Positions 55,803 through 64,000 of a stretch of 64,000 bases of DNA are shown here, piece by piece. This DNA comes from Klebsormidium nitens (taxonomy: Eukaryota; Streptophyta; Klebsormidiophyceae; Klebsormidiales; Klebsormidiaceae). Numbering within the stretch: the stretch's first letter is position 1; each line of letters opens with the position of its first letter. The notes under the pieces were generated by a model, which worked only from the letters and a program-made list of their open reading frames with translations, searched no databases and was not told the DNA's origin. A program made the position numbers and the translations under genes. The stretch spans positions 34,078-98,077 of the forward strand of contig DF237291.1 in NCBI GenBank assembly GCA_000708835.1, written 5' to 3'.

Positions 55803-56237
55803 CATTTGTCATTGCTTGCAGCAGTCGAAAGTATCGGGCCATGGAATGTGTATGTAAAACCCGAGGCTGCATCTGGAAGGAAACCCACTTGTAGTGGCTG
55901 GGGGTCGACAACCTGCCTAGTTACATCCATCGACTGGGGATACCTTTTATCACTCATCCCGGTGGACAGTACGACGCTTTCCTATACCTATCTATCCATA
56001 AGCAGTACTCAACACCGTACATAACATGACACGAAAGCATACCCTCTCACTAAGGGGCGTTTGCTGAGCTGCCCTTGCCACACTGGCAGATTGCATCCGC
56101 AGGCACTGCGCGAGGATGGCATCTGACACTGGCGATGTTGCCCGCACAGTGTCGTCTAAGCTTTTCTAGGAGACGGACTCACAGCAACGCTTCCCGCCTC
56201 TGCGTGGCAACCCCGCCAACAACACACCTGCCGCGCT

Positions 56238-59200
56238 CTAGCCGAGCACGTCCGGCGCCTGCACGCCCAGCTTGAGCAGCGCGGGCAGAGGCCAGCCGTC
56301 TAGCGGGTTGCTCATCAGCAGCTCCAGGCACTTGAGCACGCGCGGGAAGGTCGCGCTGAACTTCTGCGGCACGTCGCGCACGACGGGCACCAGCGCGTCG
56401 GCGCGGCACCAGCTCACGAACGTGTCCCCGTGGTGGTAGCTCGTCCCCGCGTGCGCGGTGGGCGCGGCCGCGGGGGAGGCCAGCAGCGGGTGGATGAGCG
56501 CCATGGTCAGGCTGCCGTCCTTCTGCTCCTCCTTGTAGATCACGGGCGTGTCGTACCCGGCAGGGCTGCTCAGCAGGACGGTGTCGGGCGTCTCGCCGAG
56601 GCAGTCGCGCGCCAGCTTGCGCGCCAGCGGCAGCGTGTCGGGCCGCTCCTCGCGCAGCAGGTCCAGGCCCGCGTCCAGGCCGCACATGGGCAGCTGCAGG
56701 CGGAAGCCCTTGCCCTTGCGCCGTGTGAGGCACAGCCGCCACGTGCCGTCCCACTGCCGCGCCAGCGCCGCAATGACCAGCACCCGGAACTTGCGCTCCC
56801 CAAACTGACGTGCCCTGCACCGAGAGAGCAACAACATCAGAGGCGGGCCAGCGCTGCAGGCCTCGCCCAGGCTGGGGGCCCACCGAGCATCTCCCAGCAC
56901 AGCCCCACTGCCGGAGGTGGGGCCTCCGCCCAAGGCCGCGGCAGGGGCCCCGGGGGCTGCATGGAGGGGGCGAACAAAAGCAAGGCGAGGGGGCAGCATG
57001 AGGGCGAAAAATGGCAGCGCCGCCACCGCAGTCCCTGTCACCCGCTTAGGTAACGGCACAATGGCAAGTTCTTGTGCGCACGGCATCCACACTCTTGGTC
57101 AGCAGACGAGGGTAGAAAGGCCCGAAGGGTTTGCCGGTGCAGCTTCAGACAGCCGTCTTCCCGCAAGGATCCCAATCCCGATCGAGACTCGCCCCCAGAT
57201 GAGTATAACCAAAAACGTTTGGCAGAAAGATCAGGGCGTAACACCCCAATCACACGGACACAGCGGCATACGCCTCACTGGCACAACTCCTTCCCGCTGC
57301 TTGCACCGTACACCCTTGGCACCCTGGCAACCAAATCAGGGAGGGAAAAGTGGTAGGTGCGAACTTGCAATGAGGGCCACTCGCTGCCCTGCAGTGAGTT
57401 GAACCCAGCAGACGCTTGGCACCCTGCACGCTCCAAATAGAAACACTCAGCACTCTCTCAAGCATACAAGGACGTTATTAGGCTTGGAGAGGGTGCAAGC
57501 TGCCCCGGGGTGACTCACAGGGTGGGCACCAGGTTCTGCAGCACCGCCAGCTCTGCGCGCATCACAAGCTCCGCGTCCTTGATGCTGCGCTCCGCCGCCA
57601 GCGCCGCCTCGCCGCCCCCGTCCGCACTGCGGCCGGCTCCCGGGGGCAGGCCCTCACGGTGCATCTCCGTCAAGAAGTCCCGCGCCTGCGCCAGGACCGC
57701 GGCGCCCCGCTCCGCCTCCTTCCCGTCCGCCCCCTCCTCGCCGCCCGTGCGTGCCATCCCAGGGCTGCTGCGGCTCACTTTGGCAGCGAAACCCAGCAGC
57801 CCACCCGCCTCCGAGTCAGGCCCTTCACTGGGCCGGCCCCGCTTCAGGGCCGTACTACCACCGCCGGAGCTGAGCATCAGAAAAGTGTCGGCTGCGGCCC
57901 GCTCCCCGTTGGCACCCCCGGCAGGGTCTGCGCGCAGCGCAGCCAGCAGGCCCCCCTTGCGCTCCGCTGCGTCGTCCCCTTTGATCAGCCCCTCGTCGGC
58001 CCCGGCGGGCAGGCTGGGCGCCTTCTTGAAGCGCAGCTGGTCCGCGCGGCGGCGCTCCTCCGCCCTGTGCCGGTCCGCAGCGCGCAGCGAGTCCAAGAGC
58101 TTGGCCATCTTCAACTGGCTGCGCAGGCTGCTCTCCAGATTCTCCCCATACAGGGGCCCCGCCCCCCCCGCAGTGCCGGCCCCCTTACTGGGCTGTGTGA
58201 AGGGCAGCGCCGTTGGCTCGGGGGCTGCACACAGGCCTCGGGCGGTGGCCAGCTCCTCTTTGAGCGCCTCCAGCTGCGCCTCCCCCCGCGCGCTCAGCTG
58301 CTGCACCTTGTCGGCGGCCCGCTGCGCTGCGGCGATGCTGGCGCGGGCCACGCCCTCCTGGGCGGCCGCCTCGTCGAGGGCGCGACGGGCCGCCCCCTCC
58401 GCCGCGGAGGCGTCCTCGCGGGCAGCATGCGCGCGCCGCAGGTCGGCCTCTGCCTGCGCCTTCAGCCGCAGCGCCTCTGCCTGCGCATCCTCCACTGCCG
58501 CCTGCACACACAGCGGGCATGTCACGCATCAGCCACCAGAACGAGGGCGACAGAGCCCGGGCCAGCGAGGAGGAGCACGCAGCAGCAAGAGGGCTGCCCA
58601 TGACCGGCAGGGCTCATCCGGGAGGCTCCACGCACAGCGCAGAAGGGCGCGGGCGGAGACCCCCTCCACTGAGTCCTCCACCGCACCATGACCAGAGGGG
58701 GAACAGGTGGCCACCTGCAGCGTGCGCGTCAGGTGCGCAAGCCGCTCCGCCGCCACCAGCTGCGCGTCGCTGCCCTGCGGATGCTCCCCGGCGGCGGGGC
58801 CGTCGCTGGCGGTTCGCGCGTGGCCCCAGGTGGGTGCTGCCTCAGGCCGCCCCAGCGTGAGGGCCGCCTGGCCCCCCAGCAGCGGAGCCTCGGCAGGCCG
58901 TGCGCGATCCAGCCCAGCGCTGGCGGTGCGCAGACACACCAGAAAATTGCGTTCCACCTTGCCTCCACTCCCAGAAGGGGGCACGGTTGCGGAGCCAAAA
59001 TCAGTGCGCGGCCAAGGGGGGGAGGCTGCCGAGACAGCCGCAGACCCAGCGGCGTCGGTGGGGAGGCCTAGCAACCGGAAGGAAGCATTCAGTGAGCGGA
59101 CAGCAGAAGAACCAGAAGACCGAGGCCCCCGGGGCAGCAAAGGCAGAGCACAAGGGGCACACTGCTGACGGAGAGTGTTCTCAGGAGTGTTCTCAGAGGA

Positions 59201-60115
59201 CTGTACCTGGCTCCTATCTGAGCCAGGTAAAGGAGCGCCCTGCTGCTGTCATGGTCACCGTGTGGGCAGCACAGGTTAGTGGCTGCACGGTAAGCCAGGA
59301 CATGCTCCCGGGTGGAACTGCTGGCGGACAGGGCCCAGCGGCCAACCCTGGCCGGCAACTTCGCGCATCAAACCCCGCACTAAGTTCGCAGCTAACCAAA
59401 GAAAGAGGGCAACGTCGAGGTATATCGACCATTCATATCCACAAACTGTCCGAATGATTACCTACAATTTCCCAGATGCGGTGCCTTTTCAGGCTAACAC
59501 CTTGACCACCTTTGCAAGCTTGCCGCTGCCCCTGACCATCGCGGCCCTTGCCAGGCTGCTCCCCTGCACTGCCCACTCACCTGGGGCGACTCTGTCAGCT
59601 TCCGCTGCCAGCTGGCGCAGCAGCTTGGCGATGATGTCAGCGTCCTGACCGGCCACCAGCTGTGCGACGGCGTACTCGACCTGCGCCTGCACCGGCTCCA
59701 CCTCTGCGCGCCGCGTCTTGTGCAGCAGGCGCGCGGCCAGGCCCAGGTGCTGCCCCAGCGCGAGGCCCTCCCCGGTGGCCGCCGCGGCCAGCCGCTCCTT
59801 CCAGTACGGCAGCAGGTCGCTCTTGGTCCCGCACAGGCGGCACAGGTACTGCCCGTCCAGCGCCGGCGCCTCCAGCACCCCCGCGTACCCCTGCTCCACC
59901 GCGCACAGCGCGTGCGCATAGCGGCTGCACGCGGGCCGCCCACACTGGATGGCCAGCCGCAACTCAGCGGGGCTCACCGCCTGCTGGCAGTGCACACACG
60001 TGATGGGGCCGCTCTGGTCTCCGGTGACCGCAGCCTCCTGAGGCCCAGGAAGCGCAGCAGGCAGTGGGGCCGGCCCCAGCTGCAGCGACAGGCTGGCATC
60101 CAGGCCGCTCCCCAT
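56238..60115 (-). CDS. OBERON-like PHD-finger protein with coiled coil and unrecognised C-terminal domain
   Basis: Four exons read leftwards: 60115-59581, 59067-58715, 58501-57519 and 56814-56238. They give 815 residues with every join in frame. A PHD-type zinc finger has C40, C43, C58, C63, H68, C71, C92 and C95 (CVHC...CGRPAC...HALC...CRLC). It is followed by a helical region, as in plant OBERON proteins (OBE1/OBE2), chromatin readers that act in meristem identity. A spacer KVERNFLVCLRTASAGLD follows, then a coiled coil of Ala/Glu/Arg heptads (about 297-390) and a Ser/Gly/Ala-rich stretch. Residues 624-815 form a compact domain (FGERKFRVLVIAALARQWDG, TWRLCLTRRKGKGF, YHHGDTFVSWCRAD) that I do not recognise and that OBE proteins lack. 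The start at 60115 is the first in-frame ATG; an upstream exon is possible. The OBE assignment rests on finger layout and order. Confidence 0.7.
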
Positions 60116-62722
60116 GGGCAGCACAGGGGGTCCCCTGCAGGAGCTCACAGGGGGGGGGTCCCCAGGCAGGCGGGACGCATTGCAAAGGGCAGCTACGGGA
60201 AGAGGGAAAGGCCACGAGGGAACTCACGCACCCGCCAAGAAAACCAGACTGTGCGGGAAGGGGCAACTGGCAAGGCTAGCGCCAGTTGCAACACGAAAGA
60301 AGGATTTGCAACAGCAAAGTTTCGCTGCCAGAAGTCTGGGCACCTTGAAACCAGTGAAAGCGCCCTGGGCTTAAGAAACACAGAGAGACACAGCGGTGCA
60401 TTCAGCTAGGTATGCTGCGGTGAGTCGTGACTGCATGATCGGATTACAGGAACTGGACCCCCGTCTGCGCTAGCTAGGACTAAACCGTAAACGTTTGTTC
60501 AGAATCACAGGATTCTCCTCTCCTCCACGCAACCGTGGCGGCAACGAGGGCGCAGCGCAGCTATTTAAGCTATTAGCTGTGCATGACTCCAAGCACGTCT
60601 GCGCACCGTGTTCGCCACCGGCCGGTATCCTGATTCCTGGACCTAATATAGTACTGAATCCTGATTCCTAGGGCCAATGGGCCATCGCCCATGATGGGGC
60701 TACCAGCCTACCCCCGGCTACGGTACCGAGTACGGTACGTACATTCGCCAATTTAGGTAAATGCAGCGCGCTAGCTCAGCCTGGGTCACAGTTTCCCTGT
60801 CCACCCCCCCTTTCTTGCGTATACAGTATACAGCATGCTTATAAGCAAACCGCGCTGCATTTTCTGCTGAAATGAACAGATTTTGAAAGCTCTCCGACCC
60901 GCCTTCAGAGGGGGGATACCCGGGTACCATTCGGCCTTCTCCGCGAACAAGAGGCCGAGGGGGCCCAACATGCAGGCCCCCGAGGGACAGCTAGGCCCAG
61001 GGGGCCCGGATTTCATTTCGAATATTTTCAGCATATGCATGCAAGCTACCTACGCTAATTTGAGGGATATATCAAACGAACAATCTGATTGTACGCATAG
61101 GATAATCGTGTCGATGCCCTATTGGGGGGGGCGCACTTCGACCGGCCGACAAACAGCGCGCGCTAGCGTGTTTGTGTTTTGAGAGAGTACGTACCGGAAC
61201 GGTATGATTCCAAATAAGAACGGTAGGTAATCGTTGTAACGCATAGGACTGGGGACGGTTGCGTCATGGAAACGGGCGCATGTACCGTAGGTACCGAAAG
61301 TATCTAGGTAGGTTGGTTGTAGGTTAACAGTAACCGTACCTCCTACGTATAGGCTATACCGTACCAACTTTGAAGATCAATTAATTGTTTTAACTCGATG
61401 CAAGTCGACAAGTTCTGGGGGGCGATTTATAAATTATCAATCGCGAAAAATGGCAATGCGCAGCTCCCTCGCTTGTTTGAGATTCGCCCCAATCTAGATG
61501 CGAGCCGTACGACGACGCCCGGTACAAAACGAAGTCGCTGTGGCCCAATATTCTTTCTTCTGCCGGGCACAGCTGGGGCTAGGTAGGTACAATCAAGCCC
61601 GGTAGGGTGCCTGGTGCAACCGTACAGGCCATCGTAGAACTTTTGAAACTTGTTGCAGCTTTCCGGCTCTTTATTCGTTCAAACTTACTGAATTACAACT
61701 TTGAGAACTTCATTCAGACTGTCGTTGAAATTGTAATGTTGACCGGCAATGGATTCTGGAGGCGGAAACGGGAGAGGACGTACAGGGGTAATACCTACAA
61801 GGCAATGCCACGCCTGACGGCGTTTGCTGGCATTGCCAAAAACGAACTCGTTTGGAGGGACTTGCAAGTATGACACAAAACATTTTGAGCAATTTTACAC
61901 CCATTTTTCCCTCAGGAGTCAGGATTGCCTTAGAAAGGCCAAATATTGAAATTTGCAAATTGATCCGGAAACTTCTTGGCGGCCTGCTGATAAGATGGAT
62001 CGATTTGAAAATATATTTGCATCGAAACTGCTTGATCTTTAAAGTTGGTACGGTAATAGGTATCATACTTTCACATCATGAATCATGATCCATGTGTGAA
62101 AACAAACTTTGTTCTACGGGGCATACCGTACTCTCACTGCTCAGGGCTTCGAAGGACGTTGACCGAACGTCGACGATCCGAACTTCCAGGTACGTACCGG
62201 ATTTGTAATAATTGGGCCGGGCCGGGCTTCCGTTTCGAAGTTTCGGACGTCCGCGGAAATACTGGGACGCCGGCGGCGGGAGTGGACCATGTTGATCATT
62301 AGGAGTCGGACAGTAGACTGCATGATGCAATGTAGTTTAACGTCCTGCCTCCGGGCCGCGGCTTGTGCAGTTCGTGTCAACGTGTGGTGCTGAAAACTGG
62401 GCCGGGCCGGAGAGTCCGACCGACTCCGACTCCCGACTCCCGAGGCCCGAGTCGGCCCGACTCGGTCCGAATGTACGCATGTCGGCCCTGCCCGGGTTCG
62501 CAAGAAAGGGTACGTCCAGTAAGAATGGTACGTACCATACAGGTTAGAGTACCTAGGAAGGTCCGGGTACTAGGTACTACCGGCGTAGTACCGCCGTATG
62601 TTGGGGCGTGCAGGCTGCTGCCGCCGTGTGCATGCTGGCAGCGGTTAACGATCTAACAATAGCCTCCAAACTTCAAATTTAAGGCGAACGTCGAAGTTAA
62701 TTGCCGGTTTCCGGTCCACCCC

Positions 62723-62850
62723 AGTGTTCGACACGAGCCGTCACACCGGCGCCCCAGGCAAACGTCAGCCGACGGAATTGTCCCCCAGCCGACTGACCGG
62801 AGAACAGTCGGCCTGGGAGCCGACGAACTCAAAACTCCGTGTCGAACGCT
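62723..62850. mobile_element. MITE-like element with short inverted ends and 10-base flanking direct repeat
   Basis: The ends AGTGTTCGACACGAG (62723-62737) and CTCCGTGTCGAACGCT (62835-62850) are inverted copies with one substitution and one extra base. The same 10 bases, GGTCCACCCC, lie directly outside at 62713-62722 and 62851-62860. The 128-base body is non-coding. A 9-10 base duplication would fit Mutator-like elements; that is inference. Confidence 0.7.
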
Positions 62851-63291
62851 GGTCCACCCCCCTTTTGGGTCGGTCGGGGACCGGAAACGTATATACCCGG
62901 ATTTATTACTTCGACCCGCCATATGAATATTTGAGTTTCCCGTTTCGAAAAGTGGCAGTTGACTGGCAGCCCGGCCGGGTCGGAACTTCGGATACCGTAC
63001 GTGCGTTTTTGGAGAAACCGGCGGCACCGTCCGGCTTCTTCAGAAATGCGCGAAAGGGCCCGGCCCAAGCCATCAAGTTCTGCAAGTAGCCAGGTGGTAG
63101 CCAGGTAGCCAGGTCACTAGCCAGAATGGGTTCACATTGCAATTTGGTCCGTCGAAATCTTTATCGTAAATCAAAACTCTCGACCGGAGCCATGTGACAG
63201 ACCACGTGAACCAGATTGAGTACACTGAGTACACAATACCGTCAGCAAAGGCGGAGGCAAGACGATATCAAACCTGTATTTATCGTGATTG

Positions 63292-63330
63292 GGCTATCCA
63301 AACGCGGTCGTCGACCGCGTTTCGATAGCC
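63292..63330. repeat. 19-bp inverted repeat (hairpin) with one mismatch
   Basis: The left arm 63292-63310 (GGCTATCCAAACGCGGTCG) and right arm 63312-63330 are reverse complements except at one position, with a single T between them. The result is a nearly loop-less cruciform-capable palindrome. Confidence 0.9.
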
Positions 63331-63514
63331 TTCCCGGATTTGAGAAGGTTTTCGACTTCGATAAGTTCTGAAGTTCGAAGAATTGACCGTTAGCCCGCCG
63401 ACTCTGCCGGGGTGACGCCGAGTGACGCAAGTCTAGCCAGAGTGAGCTATCGCGATTCACGATAGAACTTGAAAGTTTTGGGAAAGTCCAATGTGAACCC
63501 GACCCAGTGGTAAA

Positions 63515-63648
63515 CGGGCACCCGATGGCCGCCCAAGACCCCCGAAGGGCGTCCTAAGGGTGCCCAACGGGCACCCAACCAAGGGCGTCAAGGTGCCCGG
63601 CGTACCGGCGGGCACCCAAAGGTCGGCCTCAAGGTGCCCTAGGGCTTA
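63515..63648. repeat. GGGCACCC / GGTGCCC cluster
   Basis: Six copies of GGGCACCC or its reverse complement core GGTGCCC occur in about 130 bases (near 63517, 63559, 63570, 63592, 63610 and 63633). They are interspersed with AAGGGCGTC and AAGGTGCCC words in both orientations. Confidence 0.75.
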
Positions 63649-64000
63649 CCTTTAATCTTCATGTCAATACCATCTTCGAAGTCTCAGGAAGTTCAGAAGA
63701 TTCCAAACAACACTTCAAGCTAAGTTTTCACATCAGTCATATATGTTCTCTTGTTTTCGCCATAGGTACCGTATTCTCTTTGATTCTCCTAAACTAGTAG
63801 TGGCTGACTTCTGACTCCAGAGTTCAATTGATCAGACTCGAGAGGGACCAATCAGCTATCCAGCTACTCTTCAATAGTAGAGCAGAGGGGGCCGGTAGTC
63901 TTAACAAGCTGTATAACTACCGGCTTCTTGAAAATTGACACTGCTACAGAAATGATGCCAGAAGCTGCGCTTTCGTCCGCAGGCTGAGGTATCGTGTGAC

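Larger units (their letters stand above)
53391..56237. other. Convergent intergenic region, UBC2 / OBERON-like
   Basis: About 2.8 kb, AT-rich, holding both 3' UTRs. Two small tandem repeats are present (55031-55088 and 55751-55802). Open frames of 60-166 codons occur (for example 55119-55433 minus and 55524-56024 plus), but none has a recognisable motif or splice context, so no gene is called. Confidence 0.5.
60116..64000. other. Gene-free, repeat-rich right end
   Basis: About 3.9 kb without a supportable gene. It holds GGTACC/TACGGTAC-rich sequence (60718-60742, 61190-61345, 62525-62590), a GACTCC/GGCCCGAGTC-type low-complexity stretch (62395-62472), a MITE-like element, a long hairpin and a GGGCACCC cluster. 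The open frames here are short and lack family motifs. Confidence 0.6.

Noticed and set aside
55119-56024. Open frames of 104 (minus) and 166 (plus) codons between UBC2 and the OBERON-like gene
   Set aside because: No recognisable domains, low coding character, one overlaps a minisatellite, and they have no flanking exons that join in frame.
56238-57092. Last OBERON-like exon as a separate gene starting at an upstream ATG
   Set aside because: A pyrimidine tract and CAG acceptor at 56815 join it in frame to a consensus donor at 57518. I prefer the fusion but keep the alternative as a finding.
57510-58691. 393-codon Ala/Ser/Arg-rich plus-strand open frame
   Set aside because: It is antisense to the coiled-coil exon of the OBERON-like gene, whose frame has proper splice sites and heptads.

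Overview
This window is nuclear DNA from a eukaryote of the green lineage, most likely a streptophyte alga. A Klebsormidium-like organism is my best guess, made from gene content and not from any search. All genes are intron-rich: GT-AG introns with TGCAG-type acceptors, mostly 150-750 bases long, GC-rich exons and AT-richer intergenic DNA. Several products are plant-type. These are a tandem-domain phosphoethanolamine N-methyltransferase, PGRL1 of photosynthetic cyclic electron flow, an OBERON-like PHD protein, a DNAJ10-type chaperone and a Lys/Glu-rich plant protein ending in HYNQQPVR. The axonemal protein TTC29 points to a lineage that still makes flagellated cells.

Twelve protein genes can be modelled. 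In every complete model the exon lengths sum to a whole number of codons. In order they are: NOP2 (-, cut by the left edge), TTC29 (+), a novel WRP-repeat protein with a degenerate cyclic-nucleotide-binding fold (+), a copper P1B-ATPase of the RAN1/HMA5 type (-), a UTR2/SLC35B-type nucleotide-sugar transporter (+), an ABCC/MRP transporter (-), PGRL1 (+), a DNAJ10-like J protein (-), PEAMT (+), the Lys/Glu-rich protein (-), the ubiquitin-conjugating enzyme RAD6/UBC2 (+) and an OBERON-like PHD protein with an unrecognised C-terminal domain (-). Apart from TTC29 and the gene after it, neighbours alternate strand strictly. The window is therefore a chain of head-to-head and tail-to-tail pairs.

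Mobile and repeat DNA is modest. The last intron of PGRL1 carries a decayed antisense non-LTR retrotransposon fragment. A long intron of the copper ATPase holds about eleven palindromic ATGTTGGAA...TTCCAACAT units. Two small inverted-repeat elements with flanking direct repeats look like MITEs: one in the DNAJ10/PEAMT shared promoter (7-base flanking repeat) and one near 62.8 kb (10-base flanking repeat). The last 3.9 kb is gene-free, with GGTACC/TACGGTAC-rich stretches, a strong hairpin at 63.3 kb and a GGGCACCC/GGTGCCC cluster at 63.5 kb.

The genes are unrelated in function (ribosome biogenesis, cilia, metal transport, membrane transport, photosynthesis, lipid synthesis, ubiquitination, chromatin), as expected for an ordinary nuclear gene neighbourhood. 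I found no operon-like system, CRISPR array or confident RNA gene. The most novel items are the WRP-repeat/CNB protein, the OBERON-like fusion, the intronic palindrome array, the candidate uORF ahead of PEAMT and the GC-AG intron in UBC2.
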